Below the pieces are notes generated by a model. That model saw only the letters and a program-made list of their open reading frames with translations. It was not told the origin of the DNA and made no database searches. This document shows positions 1 through 8,708 of a stretch of DNA of 64,000 nt, in pieces. Source of the stretch: Natrinema sp. DC36 (lineage in GTDB: Archaea; Halobacteriota; Halobacteria; Halobacteriales; Natrialbaceae); assembly GCF_020405225.1 (NCBI RefSeq), contig NZ_CP084472.1, positions 1,860,001 through 1,924,000 on the forward strand, read 5' to 3'. Made by a program: the position numbers and the translations under genes. Every line of letters starts with the position of its first letter. Position 1 is the stretch's first letter.

Positions 1-1506
1 GAAACGGGCACTTCGGGACCTCTCGAGTCCCAGATTCCGCCCTGGACGGCCAGCGCCTGGCCGTCGCTGTACACCGGGAAAAATCCGGGGAAACACGGTG
101 TTTACGATTTCCTCTCCTTCGACGGCTACGATTGGGACGTCGTCAACGCGACTCACGTCCGCGAGCGGCCGGTCTGGGAACTACTGAGCGACAACGGGTT
201 CTCGAGCGTCGTCGTCAACGTCCCGGTGACCCATCCGCCTCGGACGTTCAACGGCGCGTTGATCCCGGGACTGACCGCCCCGGAAGATCCGGACTGTCAC
301 CCCGAAGGGATCCTCGAGGACGTCAAGCTGGCTTGTGGCGGCGAGTACTGGCTCTACCCCCAGAGCGCTCCCGCACCGGACCGGTCGATCGAGGGGTACG
401 AACGAACGATCGAACTCCGGGGAACGGCCTTTCGCTATCTCTCTCGCCGGTTCGCCCCGGACTTCGGCTTCCTCCAGTTCCAGCAGACCGACTCGGTGTT
501 TCACGAGCGACCGGGAGACAAGGAGGCGATCGAAGCGGTCTACCGGGCGGTCGACCGCCAGCTCGCGGAGACGCTCGAGCGGACGGACCCCGATAACGTC
601 CTGATCGTCAGTGATCACGGCATGGGAAAAGTGACCGGCGACGAGTTCCGCGTCAACGAGTTCCTCCGGGACGCGGGGTACGTGTGCGCTCAGAGCGGGG
701 GTAAAGGAATGCCCGACTGGTCGAAATCCTGGGAGAACGACCTGCTCGAGGGTTCGGCCGCCGGCGACTCCGGACCCGGTGCGCTCGAGCGGGCGATGAA
801 CCTAGCCGCGACCGTCGGGTTGACGACCCAGCGGATCGCGGACGCGCTCGAGCGCGTCGGGCTGAAGGAACCGATCGGCAAGCGGGTGCCCAAGGATATG
901 ATCCGGGCGGCGAGCGAACAGGTCGACTTCCCGAACTCTCGGGCGTACGTCCGCTCGAAGAGCGAACTCGGCGTCCGGATCAACCTCGAGGGACGCGAGC
1001 CGAACGGACAGGTTCCGGCTGCGGCGTACGAGCGCGTCCGCGATGAACTCATCGAGATGCTAGCTGCCGTCCGGACGCCCGACGGCGAGCCGATGTTCGA
1101 CGCCGTCGAACCCAGGGAGAGCTACTTCGAGGGACCGCACGTCGACGAGGCACCCGACGTTCTGACGGTTCCGGCGGGGTTCGACAACGCGATCGTCGCC
1201 GACCTCGGCGGTGAGCGCTTCGGCGAGCCGATGGAGCCGTGGAACCACAAGCCCACCGGCGTCGTCGCTGCCGCCGGGCCGGCGTTCGACGAGTCCGCCG
1301 CGCTCGAGGGGGCGACGATCTTCGATATCGCGCCGACGATCTGTTCGCTGTTCGACGTCCCCGTCGACGCCGCGATGGACGGCAACGCGCTTCCGGCCGT
1401 CGACGGGACCACCGAGCGACCGTACCCGGCCTACGACCCGGAGCCGATCAGGGCGACCGACGACGGGACCGTCGAAGACCGACTCTCCGATCTGGGCTAT
1501 CTATGA
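1..1506 (+). CDS. Alkaline-phosphatase-superfamily phosphodiesterase (5' truncated)
   Basis: The reading frame is open from base 1, so the start lies upstream of the window; 501 codons are visible. The stretch PPWTASAWPSLYTG near visible residues 13-26 is the nucleophile region of type I phosphodiesterases/nucleotide pyrophosphatases (Thr16 is the likely nucleophile). VSDHGMG near residue 203 is the metal-binding DHG motif of the AlkP superfamily. In haloarchaea such enzymes often sit in surface-polysaccharide loci. The substrate cannot be read from sequence. The gene ends in ATGA, where its stop overlaps the start of the next gene, so the two are co-transcribed. Family assignment is firm; specific function is open. 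Confidence 0.88.
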   Translation, partial: ETGTSGPLESQIPPWTASAWPSLYTGKNPGKHGVYDFLSFDGYDWDVVNATHVRERPVWELLSDNGFSSVVVNVPVTHPPRTFNGALIPGLTAPEDPDCHPEGILEDVKLACGGEYWLYPQSAPAPDRSIEGYERTIELRGTAFRYLSRRFAPDFGFLQFQQTDSVFHERPGDKEAIEAVYRAVDRQLAETLERTDPDNVLIVSDHGMGKVTGDEFRVNEFLRDAGYVCAQSGGKGMPDWSKSWENDLLEGSAAGDSGPGALERAMNLAATVGLTTQRIADALERVGLKEPIGKRVPKDMIRAASEQVDFPNSRAYVRSKSELGVRINLEGREPNGQVPAAAYERVRDELIEMLAAVRTPDGEPMFDAVEPRESYFEGPHVDEAPDVLTVPAGFDNAIVADLGGERFGEPMEPWNHKPTGVVAAAGPAFDESAALEGATIFDIAPTICSLFDVPVDAAMDGNALPAVDGTTERPYPAYDPEPIRATDDGTVEDRLSDLGYL

Positions 1507-2513
1507 GCGTCGAAATCCGCACCCTCGATCCGCGAACCGACGATAACGAGTGGAACCGGTACGTCGAACGATCCGACGGATCGAACCCGTTCTTCCGAGC
1601 GGAAGCGCTCCGATTGCAGGCCGAATACACCGGAACGACTCCGCACCTGCTCGCCGGGTTCAAAGGGCAGGAGCCGGTCGGGATCTTCCCCGTCTTCGAG
1701 TACACCAAAGGCCCGGTGACCGGCGCGTTCTCCCCGGCACCACACTCCTGGACGTCGTACCTCGGACCCGCCCTGCTGAACGTCGACAAGCTCAAACAGC
1801 GCAAGGCCGATCGCCGGATCAAGCGATTCCTCGAGGGCTGTCTCGAGTGGATCGACGCCGAAATATCGCCGCTGTACAGCAAGTTCGTCACCGCCGAGTT
1901 CGACGACATTCGTCCGTTCGTCTGGAACGAGTACGATGTCAAACCCTGTCACACATACGTCGTCGACCTCGAGGGGACCGAAGAAGAGCTACTGGGGCGG
2001 TTCAGTAGCGATGCTCGGAGCAACATCCGAAACGCGGACGACGACAGCTACGCGATCGAGGAGGGCGATTCCGATGACGTCGAACGCATCGTCGAGAAGG
2101 TCCGAGAACGCTACGAGAACCAGGGGCAGCCGTTCCGGCTGCAGCCCGATTTCGCCAGGTCGCTCCACGAGCAGCTCCCCGACGGCGCGATCCGGCCCTA
2201 CGTCTGTCGCGTCGACGACCAGTTCCTCGGCGGCATCCTCGTCGTCGAGTCCGATCGGACGCGGTATCGGTGGCAGGGCGGGGTCAAACCGGACGCGGAC
2301 GTCGATATCGCGATCAACGATCTGCTGGACTGGCACGTCATGCGCGACGGCCTCCGCGAGGGAATCGAGGAGTACGACCTCGTCGGCGCCGGCGTCCCGA
2401 GCATCAACCGGTACAAGGCGAAGTTCAACCCGCGCCTCGAGACCCACTACGAGATCACGTCGGGGTCGTTCGGCGTCGACCTGTTGGTCGATCAGTATCA
2501 GAAACACCGGTAG
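1503..2513 (+). CDS. FemAB-like/GNAT-fold aminoacyl- or acyltransferase
   Basis: A 336-residue cytoplasmic protein with the layout of the FemAB/BioF2-like acetyltransferase-fold family: an N-terminal GNAT half with FFRAEALRLQ near residue 30 and a C-terminal half with GGILVVESDRTRYRWQGG followed by GVPSINRYKAKFNP near residue 300. The latter resembles the KxxFG-type end of FemAB proteins. Bacterial relatives add amino acids to lipid II. Archaea lack murein, so the haloarchaeal members probably modify a surface polysaccharide or lipid-linked sugar (inference). Its ATG overlaps the stop of the phosphodiesterase by 4 bases, so I chose 1503 rather than an upstream in-frame start that would run deep into that gene. 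Confidence 0.8.
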   Translation: MSVEIRTLDPRTDDNEWNRYVERSDGSNPFFRAEALRLQAEYTGTTPHLLAGFKGQEPVGIFPVFEYTKGPVTGAFSPAPHSWTSYLGPALLNVDKLKQRKADRRIKRFLEGCLEWIDAEISPLYSKFVTAEFDDIRPFVWNEYDVKPCHTYVVDLEGTEEELLGRFSSDARSNIRNADDDSYAIEEGDSDDVERIVEKVRERYENQGQPFRLQPDFARSLHEQLPDGAIRPYVCRVDDQFLGGILVVESDRTRYRWQGGVKPDADVDIAINDLLDWHVMRDGLREGIEEYDLVGAGVPSINRYKAKFNPRLETHYEITSGSFGVDLLVDQYQKHR

Positions 2514-2632
2514 CGTCCCTGCTGTCACAGCTGTCCGCGCGTCCCCCTGAGAACCCCAACCGGCGGAACTCGATACATCACTCGAATAGATGACGAGTAG
2601 CAGAGAGATAGGGACGACTGGCGTCTTCATGC

Positions 2633-2649
2633 ATATATCATATAATTGC
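2633..2649 (+). promoter_or_regulatory. Likely archaeal TATA box for the 2666 microgene
   Basis: An AT-rich block (catatatcatataatt) sits about 22-26 bases before the ATG at 2666 in an otherwise GC-rich stretch. That is the spacing expected for a leaderless haloarchaeal transcript. Confidence 0.5.
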
Positions 2650-2665
2650 CGTAAAAGAATACGGG

Positions 2666-2788
2666 ATGACTAGCAGTGTTGCAGCCGATACAAATGTTGA
2701 ACTCGACGATGCGGACAGGACGATCGGCGGGGATACGAGAGCGTTTCCCCTCGAGGGTGAGATAACGGACGTTCCTCGGACGTGCTGA
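2666..2788 (+). CDS. 40-residue acidic microprotein, unknown
   Basis: ATG at 2666 opens a 40-residue frame that ends in a cysteine (MTSSVAADTN at the start, VPRTC at the end). The composition is acidic (DDADRT), as in haloarchaeal proteins. I call it because a TATA-like block lies about 24 bases upstream, which fits a leaderless message. It precedes a HalOD1 gene and two more very short genes on the same strand. No domain is recognised, and it could be the truncated head of a longer decayed gene. Confidence 0.4.
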   Translation: MTSSVAADTNVELDDADRTIGGDTRAFPLEGEITDVPRTC

Positions 2789-2893
2789 ACGAATTCGCCG
2801 AGAACAAATCGATACCGGTTGCTATCACGTTCGAGCGGAATTTCTACATATCGAAACTATCATACAAAGGTTACAGTATTACCTTGTATACCC

Positions 2894-3154
2894 ATGACTG
2901 AGCGCGACAGGGGGTCTCGGTCCCCTTCTCCTCCGGTTCCCGATAGTATTCGAGTGATTGAAACAATCGCGGACCACGTTGAGAAAGATCCCACTGAGGT
3001 CGATTTTACGTTCGGTGACTATCTCGACCCGGACGCCCTCGATACGCTTCTCGACTCCGCGAGTTCGGAACTGGTCATCGCATTTACGATCGACGATATG
3101 CTCGTCACCGTGGCCACTGACGGAACGATCGAGGTTCGAGAGTATCAGGACTAG
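2894..3154 (+). CDS. HalOD1 output-domain protein
   Basis: An 86-residue protein. After a Ser/Pro-rich N-terminus, residues about 20-85 match the haloarchaeal output domain HalOD1: IRVIETIADHVEKDP, then LDPDALDTLLDS, then a beta-rich end with VTVATDGTIEV. HalOD1 is a small stand-alone or fused domain of unknown biochemical role, thought to act as a signalling output. The start at MTERDRG is preferred because longer in-frame starts give a non-acidic, atypical N-terminus and because a TATA-like tatcataca lies about 30 bases upstream. It is followed 13 bases later by another very short frame. Confidence 0.8.
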   Translation: MTERDRGSRSPSPPVPDSIRVIETIADHVEKDPTEVDFTFGDYLDPDALDTLLDSASSELVIAFTIDDMLVTVATDGTIEVREYQD

Positions 3155-3167
3155 GTCCGCGGCTACT

Positions 3168-3275
3168 ATGGGAGCCACTGAAACGATTGACATACTGATC
3201 AAACTCGCCGTCGCATTCGTTCACGAACTCGAAAACGACGAGGTGATTCGCACGCAACTAGGCGTCGGATACTAA
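3168..3275 (+). CDS. 35-residue hypothetical microprotein
   Basis: A short frame (MGATETIDIL to VIRTQLGVGY) begins 13 bases after the HalOD1 gene. It has one amphipathic helix, with hydrophobic (ILIKLAVAFV) and charged (HELENDE) parts. The size, strand and spacing suggest a co-transcribed microprotein. No family is recognised, and nothing but position and composition supports it. Confidence 0.35.
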   Translation: MGATETIDILIKLAVAFVHELENDEVIRTQLGVGY

Positions 3276-3312
3276 CAACACACTTTTCTCCGCCAGCTAT
3301 CAACAGCTAAAC

Positions 3313-3525
3313 ATGGGAATACGGGAGTACTTCGAATCCGATCTTCGGTTCTACTATGCAGTCGGTGTATTCGTTATTCTGGTCTTCGTCAGTGGAATCG
3401 CAGTCGTCGGAGTATTGGAACTCGCTGTCATCGATGCCCGACTCATTCCGCTTATCGTGGGCTTCTTCTTGTTTATGTTCGTCTACTTTATCTCGGTGAG
3501 CGTTCAGGCTCTCGAACCGAATTAA
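3313..3525 (+). CDS. Small two-helix membrane protein
   Basis: A 70-residue protein with two predicted membrane helices (about residues 14-37, YAVGVFVILVFVSGIAVVGV, and 45-66, LIPLIVGFFLFMFVYFISV). The N-terminus is short and charged (MGIREYFESD). It starts 37 bases after the preceding microprotein and may share its transcript with the HalOD1 gene. No named family is recognised. The strong hydrophobic pattern and the ATG make it a convincing gene. Confidence 0.65.
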   Translation: MGIREYFESDLRFYYAVGVFVILVFVSGIAVVGVLELAVIDARLIPLIVGFFLFMFVYFISVSVQALEPN

Positions 3526-3595
3526 GTTATGAATTGCTCGAAGGATCGCTCATCATCTCACCCCCGTAATAATCAAATGATTTGTTTGTAACGGA

Positions 3596-4252
3596 TTAGT
3601 TACGTACTAGTCCTAATTTCTGTACTGTCGGGAGATTCCAGTTGTACGTAACCGCGGCTAACCGAGTCACAACGGTCACTATCGCACACACCCCAGCAGC
3701 GGTACTTCCGGTAGCACCTACCGTCCCCACCAGCCAGTATGCACTTCCACCGAGGACTGCACAGCTCGCGTAGAAATCCTCGAAAAGGATGAACGGGGGT
3801 CGATCGAGAAGAATATCTGCAAACGCACCACCGCCCACGGCGTTGATCGTCGCGATAGCGACGATACCAAACGCTGAAACGCCCGCCTCAGTTGCGACAA
3901 TCGCACCGGTCGTCGCAAAGGCAGCAAGGCCGATAGCATCCGAAACGAGAGTGATTGGATGTGTGTCCGGAGACGACAGAACGACGCTCAACGTGATCGC
4001 CAAACCGACTCCGAGTAGCCCCAGACCGATTTCGATCGGTGACTGGAGTGCTAACGGAGTTCGCGTCACGAGAAGATCGCGTGTCGCTCCACCGGCGAAC
4101 GCCATCGCCAGTCCAACGATGGTAATCCCGAATACGTCGAACTCCTCGCGGATCGCCTTCGATGACCCCACGAGTGCAAACGCAACTAGGCCGATCGTAT
4201 TCATAACGGCAAACGGGTCGCCAAATAGTATTTCGATGAAGCCCTGGCTCAT
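3596..4252 (-). CDS. TRIC-type cation channel family protein (UPF0126)
   Basis: A 218-residue integral membrane protein with about seven helices built from two repeats, as in the UPF0126/YicG family (PF03458), prokaryotic homologues of TRIC channels. The repeated glycine-rich turns are visible: GGATRDLL in repeat 1 and GGGAFADILL in repeat 2. Relatives form trimeric monovalent-cation channels, and one bacterial member has been linked to glycine uptake, so the transported ion here is uncertain. It is transcribed opposite to its left neighbours and ends 70 bases from them. The length is normal for the family. Confidence 0.85.
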   Translation of the reverse strand: MSQGFIEILFGDPFAVMNTIGLVAFALVGSSKAIREEFDVFGITIVGLAMAFAGGATRDLLVTRTPLALQSPIEIGLGLLGVGLAITLSVVLSSPDTHPITLVSDAIGLAAFATTGAIVATEAGVSAFGIVAIATINAVGGGAFADILLDRPPFILFEDFYASCAVLGGSAYWLVGTVGATGSTAAGVCAIVTVVTRLAAVTYNWNLPTVQKLGLVRN

Positions 4253-4390
4253 TGCTCTCGTCTATGCGTATGCGTCTCTTGAGTGCAACGTCTAAAGTAC
4301 TCTCCTCCCCGAGCCGACTGCACAGGTGCGGTAACTGTCCGCCCTGTTGAACAATAGGTTGAGGCGGGATGACGGTACGCGCTCCGTTCG

Positions 4391-4696
4391 CTACTCGCCG
4401 ATCCGATACTTGGACTGGCGGGCGTCCTCGAGACAGACGCGGCTGGTCACGAGGCCACCGTCCTCGAGCTTGCCGAGCGCGTAGCGGACGGTCCGGGGAC
4501 ACAGTCTGGATTCGGCGGCGATCCGCTCCTGGGTCAGCGGACCCTCGTACTCGAGGACCTTGTAGACGAGTTTCGCGCTGGGCGGGAACTCGGAGATGGC
4601 GCTCTCTGCCGCCGTCTCTTCGCTCTCGTCGCTTCGCTCGTCCCCGGTCTCACCCGTGGCCTCGTCGGGCTCGGAATCCGATTCGGTCGCGCTCAT
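4391..4696 (-). CDS. MarR-like winged-helix transcriptional regulator
   Basis: A 101-residue protein. Residues 1-35 are a Glu/Asp/Ser-rich acidic tail, and residues about 38-98 form a winged helix-turn-helix: LVYKVLEYEGPLTQERIAAE, recognition helix CPRTVRYALGKLEDGGLV, then the wing TSRVCLEDARQSKYRIGE. This matches the short MarR/TrmB-like regulators common in haloarchaea. There is no ligand-binding domain. The two cysteines (positions near 70 and 87) could allow redox or metal sensing, but that is speculation. It stands alone, with a 400-base gap to glmM on the other strand. Confidence 0.8.
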   Translation of the reverse strand: MSATESDSEPDEATGETGDERSDESEETAAESAISEFPPSAKLVYKVLEYEGPLTQERIAAESRLCPRTVRYALGKLEDGGLVTSRVCLEDARQSKYRIGE

Positions 4697-5102
4697 GCGT
4701 ATCGATCAAGAGGGGCAATACGAGGTGGGTCCGAAGACTGTCCGTCAGGGGCGATCAGATCGGAACGGCGTGTGGTCGTCATCCAGGTTATACGTCTAGC
4801 AATTGATCGAAAATCGCGTCGATCGGCCAGCAGACGCCATCGGCGAGCCGCAGGTCCGTCCTGTTTCATTCTCACTCGAGCGTACCGGTGTGAGCCACAT
4901 ATACGGTACCGACAGTTCAGAATCGCAGGGAGGAACTAACGATTCACCGATCGGACGATCACCCGCAACGATCACCCCGCGGATCGATCGTCGACGACCG
5001 CTCGAGGCGACGGCACGGGCCGCTGTGAACCCGGTGGCGGAGCGCGGAGCGGACGGCAGTAACCCGTGCATAGTAAGGCAGTAGCCCACCTCAGGAACCG
5101 AT
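4697..5102. other. Intergenic gap before glmM
   Basis: This gap separates divergent genes and must hold promoters for the winged-helix regulator and glmM. Open frames here lack haloarchaeal composition. The phrase catagtaagg about 35 bases before glmM is a weak TATA candidate. No repeats or RNA genes are seen. Confidence 0.4.
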
Positions 5103-6446
5103 ATGTTCGGAACCAGCGGTATTCGCGGGCGGGTGGGTGACGAGGTGACGGCGGCGCTGGCGCTCTCGGTCGGCCGCACCGTCGCCTCGGAGGGGTACGA
5201 ACGGGTCGTCGTCGGCCGCGACGTTCGAGAGAGCGGCTCGATGCTCGTCGAAGCGGTCGGCGCAGGACTGCGCGAGTGCGGTGCCGACGTCGTCGAAGTC
5301 GGCGTCGAGGCCACGCCGACGATCGCCCGCGCGGTCAACCACCTCGGGGCCGATGCGGGAGTCGTGGTGACGGCCTCGCACAACCCGGCGTCCGACAACG
5401 GGCTCAAGCTCTGGAACCCGTCGGGGAAGGCCTTCGGCCCCGACCAGCGCGCAGCCGTCGAACGACGGATTCGCGAGGACGACTACGAGCTAGCCGCGTG
5501 GGACGGGGTCGGCGACCGAACCCGTCGCGACGGCGTTCGGGACCACCACGCCGACGCGATCGAGTCGGCGGTCGACCTCGAGCGGTCGCCGAGCGTCGTC
5601 GTCGATATCGGGAACGGTACCGGCGGCGTGACCGCGTCAGTGCTCGACGACCTCGGCTGCCGGGTCCGAACGCTCAACGGCCAGGAGGACGGCTCCTTCC
5701 CCGGCCGGCCGAGCGAGCCGACGGCGGAGACCCTCGAGACGCTCTCGACGCTCGTCGCGGAAACGGACGCCGAGCTGGGGGTCGCTCACGACGGCGACGC
5801 CGATCGAATGGTGGCCGTCGACGAGACGGGAACCTTCGTCCCGAAGGACGCGTTATTGGCCCTGTTCGCTCGAGAGGCGGCGGGATCCGGCGACCGGGTC
5901 GCGGCCCCCGTCGACACGAGTCTGGCCGTCGACGACGTGCTGACCGACGTTGGCGCGTCGCTGACGCGGACGCAGGTCGGGGACGTGTACGTCGCGGAGC
6001 GGACGACGGAGGCCGACGTCGTCTTCGGCGGCGAACCGAGCGGTGCGTGGATCTGGCCCGAGGAGACGCTGTGTCCGGACGGCCCGCTCGCGGCGTGCAA
6101 ACTGGTGGAACTGGTCGCCGAACGAGGGGCGCTCTCCGAACTCGTCGGCGACATCGAGGGCTATCCGATCCGGCGCACGTCGATCGAAGTGGAAGGAAAG
6201 GCGACGGTGATGGCCGACGTCAACGAGGGGGTGAACGAGCGATACGACGAAATTGATACGCTCGACGGCGTTCGGGTCGAGACCGATGACGGCTGGTTCC
6301 TGCTTCGCGCCAGCGGCACGCAGCCGTTGATCCGCGTCACGGCAGAGGCGCGGTCGGCGGCCGACGCCGAGGCGCTGTTCGAAGACGCGAAGACGTTCGT
6401 TACCGAAGCCGTCGCGACGGGAGGAAGTGACGACGGCGGCAACTGA
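5103..6446 (+). CDS. glmM: Phosphoglucosamine mutase GlmM
   Basis: A 447-residue alpha-D-phosphohexomutase that interconverts glucosamine-6-P and glucosamine-1-P in UDP-GlcNAc synthesis. Visible signatures in order are FGTSGIRG at residues 2-9, the phosphoserine loop TASHNP with Ser92, the Mg-binding DGDADR at residues 230-235, the sugar-binding GEPSGAWIW near 315, and the phosphate-binding RASGTQPLIR near 402. All four functional blocks are intact and the length is normal for archaeal members. glmU follows on the same strand about 1 kb later and glmS lies beyond it in the opposite direction, which supports GlmM over phosphomannomutase or phosphoglucomutase. Confidence 0.92.
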   Translation: MFGTSGIRGRVGDEVTAALALSVGRTVASEGYERVVVGRDVRESGSMLVEAVGAGLRECGADVVEVGVEATPTIARAVNHLGADAGVVVTASHNPASDNGLKLWNPSGKAFGPDQRAAVERRIREDDYELAAWDGVGDRTRRDGVRDHHADAIESAVDLERSPSVVVDIGNGTGGVTASVLDDLGCRVRTLNGQEDGSFPGRPSEPTAETLETLSTLVAETDAELGVAHDGDADRMVAVDETGTFVPKDALLALFAREAAGSGDRVAAPVDTSLAVDDVLTDVGASLTRTQVGDVYVAERTTEADVVFGGEPSGAWIWPEETLCPDGPLAACKLVELVAERGALSELVGDIEGYPIRRTSIEVEGKATVMADVNEGVNERYDEIDTLDGVRVETDDGWFLLRASGTQPLIRVTAEARSAADAEALFEDAKTFVTEAVATGGSDDGGN

Positions 6447-6519
6447 TCGAAGAGAGCCGCCGGCCGACGGTGGAACGCTCGAGACGGGTGTTACGAACGG
6501 GTTATTTGAATTGCAGGCG

Positions 6520-6868
6520 CGATATCCCCGTCCTTGAGGGCGGGGATACAGCGCCGTCATCGTCCGGTTTTCGTGTGACTCGGCATGGTGACAGTCAAAC
6601 GCGATGTGCCGAGGACTGTGCGCGGAAAACTGGCAGTTGACTCGGTGTTTGCCACGGCGAGTGCCGAAATCAAAGACGTGAACCGACCGCGGCGACCGAC
6701 ACAAAACAAGATGCCTCGAAGCCCTACACGGGGTACGAGTACGGCTTCGTGGCAGAGCCTACGCCGTCGGTCGCAACCCATAGATCCCCCCTCCGAACTG
6801 ACGGAGACCGCCACCTGTGTGGTTCGGTAAGCCCCACCCCACCCTTTAGCGCGGAGAGGACGTCACCT
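6520..6868. mobile_element. Decayed IS200/IS605 (IS1341-type)-like relic without intact tnpB
   Basis: At 6524-6547 there is a strong hairpin (atccccgtcct, loop tg, agggcggggat). At 6837-6867 there is ccccaccctttagcgcgg followed by gaggacgtcac. Both resemble the hairpin-bearing ends I know from haloarchaeal IS1341-type elements that carry only tnpB. The right-end hairpin has lost pairing by substitution (a fully paired form would read gggcgggg). Only about 290 bases lie between them, too little for TnpB (about 400 residues), and no TnpB motif is visible. The right end overlaps the stop codon of the next gene. The identity of the ends is from memory, hence moderate confidence. Confidence 0.45.
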
Positions 6869-7075
6869 GGCTTCTTTCGGAATGAAATCGGAGGTCTTCA
6901 TTTCGCGGTACGTCGCACAGTCGGGACAAGCGTGGACGACGTCGCGGTTGTCGCCGAAGACGCGAGCGAACTGTCGAGTTACCTGGTTGCTACAGTTGAC
7001 ACATCGGGGGGCGGTCGTTTGCTGGCCGGACGTCATTGGCGTCCAGTTCGCGGATGGATCCGTCGACATCAACAA
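6863..7075 (-). CDS. Small zinc-finger protein (DUF7563-like)
   Basis: A 70-residue protein whose core, CVNCSNQVTRQFARVFGD then HACPDC, carries two CxxC knuckles expected to bind one zinc. This pattern fits the short DUF7563-type zinc-finger family of haloarchaea. Three in-frame ATGs exist near the start. A TATA-like block at 7096-7104 lies about 25 bases upstream, favouring the first. Its TGA stop falls inside the presumed right end of the decayed insertion element, so the insertion may have trimmed the original C-terminus. DNA, RNA or protein binding cannot be decided from sequence. Confidence 0.72.
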   Translation of the reverse strand: MLMSTDPSANWTPMTSGQQTTAPRCVNCSNQVTRQFARVFGDNRDVVHACPDCATYREMKTSDFIPKEAR

Positions 7076-7491
7076 CCTGTAACCACAGAACGGTATTTAC
7101 TATAGACCGCATAATCGACACGAAGACCGGCCGTTCTCACCGCGAGTGACGATTGACACTCGAGCGAAACACTCCGAATATCGAACGTATTAGCCCCGCA
7201 TTCGAGAGAAATACAAGATTACCGAAACGAAATACCGTATTTCGGCCCGGTTTCCGGCCTCCCGTTCGTCGTCCCGAAGCGACCGAACCGGGACTGTCGT
7301 ATCGATCATTCGAGCCCCGTCCGATTCGGTACTATCCGGATCGGATCCGGTTCGGATCTGGTCCGGATTCGGTGCCGAGACGGGCCGCCGAATCGGGTCG
7401 CCGAATCGAGTCGCCGAATCGGGCCGGAAATGAGTTGGTCGGCTACTCGAGAGGCATCTAACCGTCGCTCGAGTCGACCGCGTAACAGCTC
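7076..7491. other. Intergenic gap with GC-rich repetitive stretch
   Basis: This gap lies between the divergent zinc-finger gene and glmU. tttactata at 7096-7104 is a likely TATA box for the zinc-finger gene (minus strand). Around 7330-7430 short degenerate repeats of ggatccgg/cggattcgg and gtcgccgaatcg follow each other, probably non-coding low-complexity DNA. No gene is seen. Confidence 0.4.
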
Positions 7492-7499
7492 TATAATTA
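7492..7499 (+). promoter_or_regulatory. TATA box for glmU
   Basis: tataatta is centred about 32 bases before the glmU ATG, with GC-rich flanks. This gives an expected transcript start roughly 8 bases before the ATG, a normal haloarchaeal arrangement. Confidence 0.55.
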
Positions 7500-7526
7500 T
7501 CCGCCGGATCGGCGTACGTCGATTCG

Positions 7527-8708
7527 ATGAAAGCCATCCTTCTCACGGCAGGTGAGGGGACGCGGATCAGGCCACTCTCCGCATCCCGTCCCAAGCCGAT
7601 GCTGCCCGTCGCCGACCGACCGCTGGCCGCGCACACGGCCGACGCCGCCATCGACGCCGGCGCGGACGAAATCGTGCTCGTCGTCGGCTACGAGAGTGAG
7701 ACGGTCCGGGAGTACTTCGGTGAGGAGTACCGCGGCGTCCCGGTCTCCTACGCCGTCCAGGAAGCGCAGGCGGGGACGGCCGACGCCGTCGACGCGGCTC
7801 GCGAACACATCGACGGTGCCTTCGCCGTGCTGAACGGGGACAACCTCTACGATCCGGCCGCCATCGATCGGCTGTTCGACGCGTGTCCGGCGGTCTGTGC
7901 CGCCGAGGTGTCGGACCCCCGCAACTACGGCGTCCTGAGTACGACCGACGGCACCGTCACGGACATCGTCGAAAAGCCCGCCGATCCGCCGACAAACCTG
8001 GCCAACGCCGGGGCCTACGCCTTCCCGGCGGACGCCCGCGAGTGGCTCGAGGTGCCCGCGAGCGAACGGGGCGAACGCGAGATCACGGACGTGCTCACGC
8101 GGGTCATCGAGCAGTACGCGGTCACGCCGGTCACGCTCGACCGGTGGCTGGACGTGGGCCGCCCCTGGGAACTGCTCGAGGCCAACGAGTGGAAAATCGG
8201 CGAGCTCGAGCACCGGATCGACGGCGCTGTCAGCGACGCGGCTCACCTCGAGGGTCGGGTCGTGGTAGAAGCGGGAGCGACGGTCGAGCCCGGCGTCGTG
8301 ATCGAGGGGCCGGTGCTGATCCGGTCGGGGGCCACCGTCGGCCCGAACGCGTCCGTCCGGGGCGCGACGGTGATCGGCGAAGACGCTTCGGTCGGAAACG
8401 GTGTCGAGGTGAAAAACAGCGTCCTCTCGCGGGGAGCGTCGGTGAACCACCTCTCCTTCGTCGGCGATAGCGTCCTGGGTCGGAACGTCAACTTCGGTGC
8501 GGGAACGACGGTAGCGAATCGTCGCCACGACGACGCGGACATCTCGTTCACGGTCAAGGGCGAACGGCTCTCGACGGGCCGGCGGACGTTCGGCGTCGTC
8601 GCGGGAGACGGGGCGAAGACCGGCATCAACACGAGTCTGACGCCCGGGTTGAAACTCGCGACCGGCGCGACCACGGCACCCGGTGAAACGGTCGACCGGG
8701 ATCGGTGA
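7527..8708 (+). CDS. glmU: Bifunctional sugar-1-phosphate nucleotidylyltransferase/acetyltransferase GlmU
   Basis: A 393-residue two-domain protein. Residues 1-230 are a nucleotidyltransferase with the signature LTAGEGTRIRPLS near residue 5 and KPM shortly after. Residues about 245-380 are a left-handed beta-helix of hexapeptide repeats (VVVEAGATVEPGVVIEGPVL and following). In archaea such enzymes acetylate glucosamine-1-P and then form UDP-GlcNAc. The order transferase-then-helix matches archaeal GlmU. A stand-alone glucose-1-P thymidylyltransferase would lack the helix. The gene lies between glmM and glmS, which supports the call. The start is set by ATG 8 bases after the predicted transcript start. 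Confidence 0.9.
   Translation: MKAILLTAGEGTRIRPLSASRPKPMLPVADRPLAAHTADAAIDAGADEIVLVVGYESETVREYFGEEYRGVPVSYAVQEAQAGTADAVDAAREHIDGAFAVLNGDNLYDPAAIDRLFDACPAVCAAEVSDPRNYGVLSTTDGTVTDIVEKPADPPTNLANAGAYAFPADAREWLEVPASERGEREITDVLTRVIEQYAVTPVTLDRWLDVGRPWELLEANEWKIGELEHRIDGAVSDAAHLEGRVVVEAGATVEPGVVIEGPVLIRSGATVGPNASVRGATVIGEDASVGNGVEVKNSVLSRGASVNHLSFVGDSVLGRNVNFGAGTTVANRRHDDADISFTVKGERLSTGRRTFGVVAGDGAKTGINTSLTPGLKLATGATTAPGETVDRDR

Noticed and set aside
7330-7430. Repetitive ggatccgg stretch as a possible regulatory array
   Set aside because: Units are degenerate and irregular in spacing; probably low-complexity DNA.
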